A DNA stretch of 64,000 nt from Phyllobacterium phragmitis. GTDB taxonomy: Bacteria; Pseudomonadota; Alphaproteobacteria; Rhizobiales; Rhizobiaceae. The translations under genes were made by a program, and so were the position numbers. Numbering within the stretch: the first letter of the stretch is position 1; the number at the start of each line of letters is the position of its first letter. The stretch is taken from the NCBI RefSeq assembly GCF_002980495.1, contig NZ_PVBR01000020.1:38408-102407 (forward strand), read 5' to 3'. The notes beneath the pieces were generated by a model. The model did not search any database. It saw nothing but the letters and a program-made list of their open reading frames with translations, and was not told where the DNA came from. Positions 57,156-64,000 of this stretch are shown piece after piece.

Positions 57156-57481
57156 GACCGAACAAGCTCCGCGTGCGGGCCCGAGACGAGCTTCAGGAAT
57201 AGCCTGTCCTCCTTCAGGATGAACCGTTCCTTGCGGGCAAATTCATAATTGGCGCGCCCCAGCGGATCATCGACCAGTCTTGCGCGATAGGCTTCGTAGG
57301 CGGCCAGGTTTTCGATGTTGTAGACGCCATAGGCGGTCGTGGCCGAGCCTTCATGCGGCCCGAAATAACCGATCAGATCCGCGCCGCAGCGGGGAATCGC
57401 CTGGCCCCAATTGCGGGCATATTCAGCAAAAGCCTCTCGCTTGAACGGGTCGACCTCGTAGCGGATGAAACAGGTGATCAT
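57152..57481 (-). CDS. NIPSNAP-family protein
   Basis: 109 residues: MITCFIRYEVDPFKREAFAEYA and GYFGPHEGSATTAYGVYNIENLAAYEAYR are typical of the NIPSNAP dimeric alpha-beta barrel family. Function not established. First gene of a two-gene unit with the ABM protein; divergent from the ArsR regulator by 73 bases. Confidence 0.87.
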   Translation of the reverse strand: MITCFIRYEVDPFKREAFAEYARNWGQAIPRCGADLIGYFGPHEGSATTAYGVYNIENLAAYEAYRARLVDDPLGRANYEFARKERFILKEDRLFLKLVSGPHAELVRS

Positions 57482-57554
57482 GGTACGCTCCTTGCGTTTC
57501 GGTAGCCAATATCTAGCGCTTGAACTCCGTTCATGCTTCGGTTAACGTCGAACT

Positions 57555-58232
57555 ATGAAAGACGGTCCTGTCATTGCGAATATCGCGGCGCTGCTTGGCG
57601 ATCCGGCGCGGGCGAACATGCTCACCGCGCTCATGGATGGGCGCGCGCTGACGGTGAGCGAGCTCGCCGGGGTGGCCGGCGTCACCCTGCAGACGGCGAG
57701 CGGACATCTCGCCAAGCTCAGCGCAGCCAATCTCACCCTCATGGAAAAGCAGGGGCGGCATCGCTATTTCCGCCTGTCGGGACCGGATGTGGCGGAGGTG
57801 CTGGAGGGGCTAATGGGCCTTGCGCAACGCACCGGCGCGGTGCGGGTGCGGACGGGGCCGAAGGATCAGGCGCTGCGTACGGCGCGGATCTGCTATGACC
57901 ATCTGGCGGGAGAACGCGGCGTCGAAATGCTCGACGCGGCGCGCAGGCTCCACCTCGTTGCCGAGGATGCGGATATCGCGCTGACGGATAAGGGCCGTGA
58001 TTTCTTTACCGGCCTGGGTCTCGATATCGACAGGCTGGAGAAGGGCAAGCGCCCGCTGTGCCGGGCCTGTCTCGACTGGAGCGAGCGGCGCAATCATCTG
58101 GGCGGCGCGCTGGGGGCAGCACTTCTGGAGAGTTTCATTGCGCGAGGCTGGGCGCGGCGGTTTGAGGGACGCGTCATTTCCTTTACGCCCAGCGGCGCGC
58201 AGGCCTTCCGCTCGGCGTTTTCAATCGAGTAG
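57555..58232 (+). CDS. ArsR-family transcriptional regulator with extended C terminus
   Basis: 225 residues, about twice a minimal ArsR. Winged helix at residues 5-75 (IAALLGDPARANMLTALMDGRALTVSELAGVAGVTLQTASGHLAKL, shown in parts). The C-terminal half has LCRACLDWSERRNHLGGALG with two cysteines. The divergent NIPSNAP/ABM pair is the probable target; GAAC-TCC-GTTC at 57522-57532 is a weak operator candidate. Ligand unknown. Confidence 0.85.
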   Translation: MKDGPVIANIAALLGDPARANMLTALMDGRALTVSELAGVAGVTLQTASGHLAKLSAANLTLMEKQGRHRYFRLSGPDVAEVLEGLMGLAQRTGAVRVRTGPKDQALRTARICYDHLAGERGVEMLDAARRLHLVAEDADIALTDKGRDFFTGLGLDIDRLEKGKRPLCRACLDWSERRNHLGGALGAALLESFIARGWARRFEGRVISFTPSGAQAFRSAFSIE

Positions 58233-58256
58233 GGTACTAATCGTCGTTGTTGCCGA

Positions 58257-58886
58257 TCAAGCCGTCGCCTTTTTCATGTTCTCCGCAGCGGCGTCGTCCA
58301 ATTGAAAGGCGCGGTTCAGGGCCTCGCGGTCCTTCAGGCGCTCCCAATAGGCCGTGAAGGCGGGACGTGATTCGAGTGTGCCGAAACTTGTGCCCCAGGA
58401 CACATGCGAACCGACATAGACATCGGCCGCGGTGAAGCGCTCGCCGGCGATATAGGGATGTGCCGATACGGCCTTTTCCAGGGCATCGACGACGGAGGCA
58501 TAACTTCCGTAGCCGACCATGCCGCTCTTGTCCTCGGGTGGTTCGAGGCCAAGCGCATGGTTGGTCAGCGCTGCCTCGACCGGGCCTGCCGTAAAGAACA
58601 TCCAGCGGAAATAATCGGCGCGCTCGTCGGGGCGAGGCGCCAGTCCTGCCTGGGGGAAGGTCTCGGCCATATAAGCGCAGATGGCGGCGGCTTCGGTGAC
58701 GATATGCCCGCCGTGACGCAGCGCGGGAACCTTGCCCATGGGATTGATCGCGCAATATTGATCGTTTTTCATCGGCGGGCCGAAATCGAGGATTTCTACA
58801 TCGTAGGGCTCGCCGATTTCTTCCAGCATCCAGCGGGCGATGCGGCCGCGCGACATCGGATTGGTGTAGAGGGTGAGTTCAGTCAT
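58257..58886 (-). CDS. Glutathione S-transferase family protein
   Basis: 209 residues. N-terminal thioredoxin-fold domain (LTLYTNPMSRGRIARWMLEEIGEPYDV) with NPMGKVPALRHGG and TEAAAICAYMAETFP glutathione-binding segments; all-helical C-terminal domain. SRGR with Ser suggests a Ser-type active site. Detoxification or thiol transfer; substrate unknown. A terminator-like hairpin and a repeat lie upstream of it. Confidence 0.92.
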   Translation of the reverse strand: MTELTLYTNPMSRGRIARWMLEEIGEPYDVEILDFGPPMKNDQYCAINPMGKVPALRHGGHIVTEAAAICAYMAETFPQAGLAPRPDERADYFRWMFFTAGPVEAALTNHALGLEPPEDKSGMVGYGSYASVVDALEKAVSAHPYIAGERFTAADVYVGSHVSWGTSFGTLESRPAFTAYWERLKDREALNRAFQLDDAAAENMKKATA

Positions 58887-58937
58887 TTGGCATCCTCCTT
58901 AGAATTCATGGCAGGATGCTCCCATTTCATCCAAAAG

Positions 58938-58965
58938 AAAACCCGGCCTCAAGAGGCCGGGTTTT
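58938..58965. terminator. Bidirectional terminator upstream of GST
   Basis: AAAACCCGGCCTC (58938-58950) pairs with GAGGCCGGGTTTT (58953-58965), with A and T ends on both sides. It terminates the icd transcript on the minus strand. The next bases to 59097 hold a partial copy of the TTCTCGGG repeat. Confidence 0.85.
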
Positions 58966-58984
58966 CATGAAATTGAATTGCTTT

Positions 58985-59059
58985 AGAGTCCGTCAGAACG
59001 GTAATGATTTACCTTCTTCTTATGGCAGATTCTCGGGACAAGCCCGAGAATGACGACTG
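58985..59059. repeat. TTCTCGGGACAAGCCCGAGAA repeat (partial copy 4)
   Basis: Contains GTCAGAACGGTAATG, TTATGGCAG and one 21-base arm of the element also seen at 23704, 31138 and 40446. The left arm is missing. Confidence 0.8.
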
Positions 59060-59097
59060 GACAGGAAGGCTTGTCCTGTCAGCGTTTCAATTAAACT

Positions 59098-60312
59098 TTA
59101 AGCCGCCATCGCCTTCTGCAGGTTCTCGTCGATCTTGTCGAGGAAGCCGGTGGTTGAGAGCCAGGGCTGATCCGGGCCGATCAGGAGCGCCAGATCCTTG
59201 GTCATGAAGCCCGATTCCACCGTATCGATGCAGACCTTCTCCAGCGTATCGGCGAAGCGCTTCAACTCGGCATTGTCGTCGAGCTTGGCGCGGTGTGCGA
59301 GGCCGCGCGTCCAGGCGAAGATCGAGGCGATCGAATTGGTCGATGTTTCCTCACCCTTCTGGTGCTGGCGGTAATGGCGGGTGACGGTACCATGCGCCGC
59401 TTCCGCCTCGACGGTCTTGCCGTCAGGCGTCATCAGCACCGAAGTCATCAGGCCGAGCGAGCCGAAGCCCTGCGCCACGATATCCGACTGCACGTCGCCA
59501 TCGTAGTTCTTGCAGGCCCAGACATAGCCGCCGGACCATTTGAGCGCCGAGGCGACCATGTCGTCGATCAGGCGATGTTCGTACCAGATCTTCTTCTTGT
59601 CGAATTCGGCCTTGAATTCGGCTTCGTAGACTTCCTGGAAGATATCCTTGAAGCGACCGTCATAGACTTTAAGGATGGTGTTCTTGGTCGAGAGATAGAC
59701 CGGGTAGCCGCGCTGCAGGCCATAATTGAGCGAGGCGCGGGCGAATTCCTTGATCGATTCGTCGAGATTGTACATGGCCATCGCCACGCCCGATCCCGGT
59801 GCGTCATAGACCTCGTGCTCGATCACCTCGCCATCATCGCCGACGAACTTGATGGAAAGCTTGCCCTTCCCAGGAAATTTGAAATCGGTGGCGCGGTACT
59901 GGTCGCCGAAGGCATGGCGGCCGACGATGATCGGCTGGGTCCAGCCGGGCACCAGGCGCGGCACGTTCTGGCAGATGATCGGCTCGCGGAAGATGACGCC
60001 GCCGAGGATGTTGCGGATGGTGCCGTTGGGCGATTTCCACATCTTCTTGAGCTTGAATTCCTCGACGCGGCCCTCGTCCGGGGTGATCGTCGCGCATTTG
60101 ACGCCGACGCCATACTCCTTGATGGCATTGGCGGCGTCGATCGTGATCTGATCGTTGGTGGCGTCGCGATGCTCGACCGAAAGATCGTAATATTTCAGAT
60201 CGATATCGAGATAGGGATGGATGAGCTTGTCCTTGATGAACTGCCAGATGATGCGGGTCATCTCGTCGCCGTCGAGCTCGACAACCGGGTTCGCAACCTT
60301 GATCTTTGCCAT
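59098..60312 (-). CDS. icd: NADP-dependent isocitrate dehydrogenase
   Basis: 404 residues of the eukaryote-like homodimeric class. Landmarks are [34 protein letters not shown], the [16 protein letters not shown] segment, [22 protein letters not shown] (metal binding) and [14 protein letters not shown] (NADP). ATG 60312 gives the standard [15 protein letters not shown] start. TCA-cycle enzyme. Confidence 0.98.
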   Translation of the reverse strand: MAKIKVANPVVELDGDEMTRIIWQFIKDKLIHPYLDIDLKYYDLSVEHRDATNDQITIDAANAIKEYGVGVKCATITPDEGRVEEFKLKKMWKSPNGTIRNILGGVIFREPIICQNVPRLVPGWTQPIIVGRHAFGDQYRATDFKFPGKGKLSIKFVGDDGEVIEHEVYDAPGSGVAMAMYNLDESIKEFARASLNYGLQRGYPVYLSTKNTILKVYDGRFKDIFQEVYEAEFKAEFDKKKIWYEHRLIDDMVASALKWSGGYVWACKNYDGDVQSDIVAQGFGSLGLMTSVLMTPDGKTVEAEAAHGTVTRHYRQHQKGEETSTNSIASIFAWTRGLAHRAKLDDNAELKRFADTLEKVCIDTVESGFMTKDLALLIGPDQPWLSTTGFLDKIDENLQKAMAA

Positions 60313-60570
60313 GGAGAATGCCTCTTTCTTGGTGGATCGCGCCCCTATAGCACCGGCGCTGCCCAAGGCAAAGCTCTATGGCATTTTTCTGTGTGAAGGT
60401 TGATGTTGTGGGTATGCTGCTTCTGCGCTGCCGCGTCCGGGGTTGGACGGCGAGGCATGGATTCCTGTGACAAGCACAGGAATGACGGGGGCGATGATTT
60501 CGCCTTTATGAGAGCGCTCCTGCGGGCGGAGGCGTTGATAATTAGCCGATTACAGTCAGTTTATCGGAAA
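60313..60570. other. Intergenic with CACAGGAAT palindrome
   Basis: GATTCCTGTGACAAGCACAGGAATGACGG (in part) at 60459-60487 is another copy of the family at 20940. The region lies upstream of icd, so the icd promoter should be here. No gene is supported. Confidence 0.6.
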
Positions 60571-60963
60571 CTAATGCCCGTGCGCGGCCAGGCCGAAATG
60601 ACGTTCCTTGTTCGGCGCATAGCGGCCTTGTTCCCGCGCCAAAACACCATCGGCGTCGAGCGAGGCAATCGTTGTATCGCGGTCCGCAGGGATCGAACCA
60701 TCGATCTGCAAAGCGAGATAACGACCGCAGCAGACGCGCAGGAACGAGGCGAAATTATCGAGATCGTGGCCTTCCTGCAGCGATTCATTATAGAGACGGC
60801 CGATCAGCTGGCTGAGCGTCAGCCGGTCGCGTGCGGCGATATCCTCCAGCGTCCACCAGAAAAAGCTTTCGAGCCGGACACTGGTGACGACGCCGTCGAT
60901 CCGCATGGAGCGGGTGACACTTTGCCAGAGTGCCGGATCAGCACCGATGAAGAGTTTGCACAT
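60571..60963 (-). CDS. Ribbon-helix-helix domain protein
   Basis: 130 residues. Residues about 25-60 (TSVRLESFFWWTLEDIAARDRLTLSQLIGRLY, in parts) look like a ribbon-helix-helix DNA-binding domain; the rest (DLDNFASFLRVCCGRYLALQ) is family-specific. It resembles a conserved RHH family of Hyphomicrobiales with unknown targets. Probably a small regulator. Confidence 0.75.
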   Translation of the reverse strand: MCKLFIGADPALWQSVTRSMRIDGVVTSVRLESFFWWTLEDIAARDRLTLSQLIGRLYNESLQEGHDLDNFASFLRVCCGRYLALQIDGSIPADRDTTIASLDADGVLAREQGRYAPNKERHFGLAAHGH

Positions 60964-61175
60964 CGGATCCTCCCAGCCATGTTATGGGCCAGCCATGTTG
61001 CAAGGGTCAGTGTCACCCGAAGCCCTGTTCTTTGCAACCCGATACTCTCACGCGGCGAGCGAATATGCGCGGCATCTACCCTTCATCCGACCGCGCTTCG
61101 CCCGGCCACCTTCTCCCACAAGGGGAGAAGGAAGGGCAGGCGTCGTCGCACCAATTCCATATGCGATTGCCCTGC
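60964..61175. repeat. CTTCTCCCACAAGGGGAGAAGG palindrome region
   Basis: CCTTCTCCCACAAGGGGAGAAGG at 61110-61132 is a hairpin of the common rhizobial type, related to the element near 45269. It lies between the RHH gene and the DJ-1 gene. No gene is supported here. Confidence 0.65.
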
Positions 61176-61784
61176 TCACGCGGCCGACCGGACGTTGCTT
61201 GCGCCGTGGCTGATCTCGGTGCCGAGAACGGCGAAGAACTGCGACAGCCATGCCGGATGGGCCGGCCATGCGGGTGCGGTGACGAGATTGCCGTCGGTGA
61301 TCGCCTGATCGACGGGGATATCAGCGTAAGTGCCGCCGGCGAGTTCGACCTCGGGCTTGCAGGCTGGATAGGCGGAACAGGTGCGGTTCTTCAACACCTT
61401 GGCGGCGGCGAGAAGCTGGGCGCCATGGCAGACCGCGGCCACGGGCTTGTCGGCATCGAAGAAATGCCTGACCATGGCGATGACATTATCGTTCAGCCGC
61501 AGATATTCCGGGGCGCGTCCGCCGGGAATGACCAGGGCGTCGTAGCTCTCGGGCTTGATGTCGGCGAAGCTGGCGTTGAGCGTGAAATTGTGCCCGCGCT
61601 TTTCCGAATAGGTCTGGTCGCCCTCGAAATCATGGATGGCGGTGGCGATGGTATCGCCGGCCTTCTTGTCGGGGCAGACGGCATGGACGGTATGCCCGAC
61701 CGCGAGCAGCGTCTGGAACGGCACCATGGTCTCATAGTCCTCGCCGAAATCGCCGCAGATCATCAAAATGCGCTTTCCTGACAT
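61176..61784 (-). CDS. DJ-1/PfpI-family protein
   Basis: 202 residues of the class I glutamine amidotransferase-like fold. [33 protein letters not shown] and [15 protein letters not shown] with the nucleophilic-elbow Cys and the following His. Such proteins act as glyoxalase III-type, deglycase or protease-related enzymes; which one is unknown here. ATG 61784 follows GGGAGG. Confidence 0.9.
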   Translation of the reverse strand: MSGKRILMICGDFGEDYETMVPFQTLLAVGHTVHAVCPDKKAGDTIATAIHDFEGDQTYSEKRGHNFTLNASFADIKPESYDALVIPGGRAPEYLRLNDNVIAMVRHFFDADKPVAAVCHGAQLLAAAKVLKNRTCSAYPACKPEVELAGGTYADIPVDQAITDGNLVTAPAWPAHPAWLSQFFAVLGTEISHGASNVRSAA

Positions 61785-61960
61785 CTCAACCTCCCTGATC
61801 AGATATGAACCTTATCGAAGCTTGGCACAGGATCGTGGCGCGGGGGTGTTATCCCGCTACTACACGCCGTGCCGTAATCCCCCGCCATGCGTAATTCTTT
61901 GAGTTTTTGATGTGATTGTGCCAGTGAGTGCGGCATTCCAATCGCTGACTTGAGAATATC

Positions 61961-62818
61961 ATGGCCGGAACAGACAGACATCGCCCTTTTATCGCCGAAG
62001 GCCCGGCCATCATCCTGGTCGAGCCGCAATTGCCGGAAAATATCGGCATGGTGGCGCGCGCCATGGCGAATTTCGGGCTGGCAGAACTGCGCCTGGTCAA
62101 TCCGCGCGAGGAATTTCCCAACGAGAAGGCGCGGGCGGCGGCGAGCAAGGCGGATCATGTGATCGATGGCGCCAAGGTTTATGACGATCTCGCCTCGGCG
62201 GTGCAGGATCTCAATTTCGTCTTCGCCACCACGGCGCGCGAGCGCGATGGTTTCAAGAAGGTGGCGGGGCCGGTGGAAGCGGGCAGGGCGTTGCGCCAGC
62301 GTTTCACGGCGGGGCAGAAGACCGGCATCCTGTTCGGGCGCGAGCGCTTCGGCCTCAGCAATGAGGAGGTGAGCCTTGCCGATGAACTGGTGACGTTCCC
62401 GGTCAATCCGGCCTTCGCCTCGCTCAATATCGCGCAAGCCGTGCTGCTGATGTCCTATGAATGGATGAAATCGGGCATGGAGAGCGATACCGATACCGCA
62501 TTTCGCGGCCCGGAAATGGAGCCGGCGCGCAAGGAGACGCTTCACGGTTTCTTCAATCATCTGGAGGAAGCTTTGGATGTCCGCGGCTATTTTCGCCCCG
62601 CGGCGCGCAAGGAGATCATGGTTCACAATCTGCGCTCCGTCCTGACCCGTGCCGGCTTCGCGGAAGCCGAGGTGAGGCTTTTGCGCGGCATCGTCACCTC
62701 GCTCGATTATTTCACGCGCAAGCATCCGCGCGGTTCCGGCGCGCCTGAAGGCCGCGAAAGGCCGAAATCGGCGGCAGCCGCGAAAAAGGCGAAAAACAGT
62801 GAGGACGCGCAGGAATGA
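61961..62818 (+). CDS. trmJ: tRNA (cytidine/uridine-2'-O-)-methyltransferase TrmJ-like
   Basis: 285 residues of the SPOUT superfamily. [39 protein letters not shown] and [17 protein letters not shown] are the trefoil-knot SAM motifs of TrmJ. Modifies position 32 of tRNAs. The C-terminal tail is Lys/Ala-rich. It overlaps murI by 4 bases. Confidence 0.92.
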   Translation: MAGTDRHRPFIAEGPAIILVEPQLPENIGMVARAMANFGLAELRLVNPREEFPNEKARAAASKADHVIDGAKVYDDLASAVQDLNFVFATTARERDGFKKVAGPVEAGRALRQRFTAGQKTGILFGRERFGLSNEEVSLADELVTFPVNPAFASLNIAQAVLLMSYEWMKSGMESDTDTAFRGPEMEPARKETLHGFFNHLEEALDVRGYFRPAARKEIMVHNLRSVLTRAGFAEAEVRLLRGIVTSLDYFTRKHPRGSGAPEGRERPKSAAAAKKAKNSEDAQE

Positions 62819-63663
62819 AGCTGGAGGAACCGGTGGGGCAGATCGCGGCTGCGCCTCTTGAAGGCCTGGCGGCCGATGCCGCGCCGGATCGTCCCATCCT
62901 GGTTTTCGACAGCGGCATCGGCGGATTGACCGTCTTGCGCGAGGCGCGGGTGCTGATGCCGGACCGCCGCTTCGTCTATATCGCCGATGATGCCGGTTTT
63001 CCCTATGGCGGCTGGGACGAGGAGGCGCTCACGCGCCGCATCGTCACGCTTTTCGGCGGTTTTCTCGCCGAGCATGATCCGGAAATCGTCGTTATCGCCT
63101 GCAATACGGCCTCGACGCTGGTGCTCGACGATCTGCGCCGCGCCTATCCCGCGACGCCCTTTGTCGGCACCGTACCGGCGATCAAGCCGGCTGCGGAACG
63201 CACGCGCTCCGGCCTCGTCTCGGTGCTGGCGACGCCCGGCACGGTCAAGCGCGCCTATACCCGCGACCTGATCCTGTCATTTGCCACGCAATGCCATGTC
63301 CGTCTCGTCGGCAGCGAAAATCTCGCCCGCATGGCGGAGGCGCATATCAGGGGCGACGATGTGGACGACGAGGCGGTCCGCGCCGAAATCGCGCCATGCT
63401 TCATCGAAACGGATGGCGGGCGCACTGATATCGTCGTGCTTGCCTGCACGCATTACCCCTTCATGGCCAATGTCTTCCGCCGGCTTGCGCCCTGGCCGGT
63501 CGATTGGCTCGATCCGGCGGAGGCGATCGCGCGGCGAGCGCACTCACTTCTGGCAAGCAGCGGCGCGCAGCCGGAACATGGCGACGACATCGCCATCTTC
63601 ACCTCCGGCCAGCCGGATTTCTCGACCCGGCGGCTGATGCAGGGGGTTGGGTTGAGGGAGTGA
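62815..63663 (+). CDS. murI: Glutamate racemase
   Basis: Makes D-glutamate for peptidoglycan. 282 residues. [14 protein letters not shown], a DDAGFPYGG variant of the active-site segment, VIACNTAST (first catalytic Cys) and [15 protein letters not shown] (second catalytic Cys). The N-terminal extension of about 25 residues is longer than usual; an internal start could be the real one. Confidence 0.95.
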   Translation: MKLEEPVGQIAAAPLEGLAADAAPDRPILVFDSGIGGLTVLREARVLMPDRRFVYIADDAGFPYGGWDEEALTRRIVTLFGGFLAEHDPEIVVIACNTASTLVLDDLRRAYPATPFVGTVPAIKPAAERTRSGLVSVLATPGTVKRAYTRDLILSFATQCHVRLVGSENLARMAEAHIRGDDVDDEAVRAEIAPCFIETDGGRTDIVVLACTHYPFMANVFRRLAPWPVDWLDPAEAIARRAHSLLASSGAQPEHGDDIAIFTSGQPDFSTRRLMQGVGLRE

Positions 63664-63680
63664 CGGAAATCATGGTGCGC

Positions 63681-63846
63681 CCTTCACCCTCGTCCTTCGA
63701 GGCTCCCCTTCGACAGGCTCAGGGTCGCACCTCACCATGAGGGTGAAGGGTCGGCAACGCTGAAGTAGCCCTCATCCTGAGGTGCGACCCTGAGCCTGTC
63801 GAAGGGGAGCCTCGAAGGGGAGCCTCGAACCACGAGGGTGAAGGGC
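63681..63846. repeat. Long inverted repeat of GACAGGCTCAGGGTCGCACCTCA type
   Basis: Left arm 63682-63744 contains TTCGAGGCTCCCCTTCGACA and GGTCGCACCTCA; the right arm 63768-63845 is its complement, with GGGGAGCCTCGAA duplicated at the end. A widespread rhizobial intergenic palindrome. The rest of the gap to 63955 has no gene but must hold the left end of the transposon below. Confidence 0.85.
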
Positions 63847-63955
63847 GGTGATTCCACCAAAACAAGACCTACTCTAGGTCGTAGTGACGATTTAAGGTTT
63901 TGGGATTCCAAAATTCCGGCAAATCAGATTCAACACTGACTTTTGGAGGTCAGTG

Positions 63956-64000
63956 ATGGATTGCGATGTTCTTCGGGATGATCAATGGGAACGGATCAAG
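63956..64000 (+). mobile_element. Start of transposase gene, 3' truncated by window edge
   Basis: ATG 63956 after TTGGAGG opens MDCDVLRDDQWERIK, which looks like the beginning of IS5-type transposases of alphaproteobacteria. Only 15 codons are in the window. The terminal inverted repeat should lie in 63850-63950, but without the other end I cannot define it. Confidence 0.6.

Noticed and set aside
56630..57157. Plus-strand frames over the repeats after alaS
   Set aside because: They translate the palindromes and the antisense of the ABM gene.
60400..61308. 302-codon plus-strand open frame
   Set aside because: Runs across a dispersed repeat and antisense to the RHH and DJ-1 genes; composition not protein-like.
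62815..63663. Variant DDAGFPYGG in murI as a loss-of-function change
   Set aside because: The segment varies among glutamate racemases and both catalytic cysteines are present.

Overview
The window looks like a chromosomal segment of a methylotrophic, probably autotrophic alphaproteobacterium of the order Hyphomicrobiales (Rhizobiales). The evidence is the red-type RuBisCO operon with CbbX, an xoxF-type methanol dehydrogenase cluster, the bacterial tetrahydromethanopterin (H4MPT) pathway, an alphaproteobacterial LexA box (GAAC-N7-GAAC) ahead of recA, a recA / alaS / icd neighbourhood, high-GC genes and several dispersed palindromic repeats of the rhizobial type. Genus cannot be fixed from sequence alone.

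Layout. 1-6743: end of a Calvin-cycle operon (cbbT partial, cbbA, cbbL, cbbS, cbbX, rpe, thioredoxin-like). 6783-12894: a c-type cytochrome, a small Cys-containing protein, a NitT/TauT-like ABC transporter, a periplasmic-type metallo-beta-lactamase-fold hydrolase, a SoxYZ-like fusion carrier and an exported orphan. 13349-17357: xoxF, xoxG, xoxJ and a PQQ-associated rhodanese-like protein. 17452-20893: pqqABCDE (pqqA is only 31 codons). 21190-26594, minus strand: an ABC transporter set like the Lut (Methylorubrum) and PedA1A2BC (Pseudomonas putida) lanthanide systems. 26749-33103: cofactor genes for H4MPT and methylofuran, including an MfnB-FolB fusion. 33417-39890, minus strand: fae, CitG-like, ATP-grasp, mch, ATP-grasp, mtdB and beta-RFAP synthase. 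40000-45132: a pterin dehydratase and fhcBADC. 45355-51100: a molybdenum hydroxylase of the xanthine dehydrogenase family with a divergent TetR regulator, and an SDR protein. 51288-63663: housekeeping and stress genes (OmpA-like lipoprotein, recA, alaS, NIPSNAP/ABM/ArsR module, GST, icd, RHH protein, DJ-1/PfpI, trmJ, murI). 63956-64000: start of a probable transposase.

How the genes work together (inference from family knowledge). Lanthanides would enter through the Lut-like ABC system and PQQ would be made by pqqA-E. XoxF would oxidise methanol to formaldehyde in the periplasm and pass electrons to XoxG and possibly the other cytochrome c. Fae, MtdB, Mch and Fhc would then carry the C1 unit on H4MPT and methylofuran to formate. 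With formate dehydrogenase encoded elsewhere, CO2 would be fixed by the Calvin cycle. Nearly the whole methanol-to-Calvin route sits in about 45 kb.

Less understood parts are the NitT/TauT-like ABC plus MBL plus SoxYZ-like carrier set, the exported orphans, the poly-Asp cupredoxin-like protein in the Lut-like operon, the MfnB-FolB fusion and accessory H4MPT genes, and the repeat families between genes. No tRNA, rRNA or CRISPR array was recognised.
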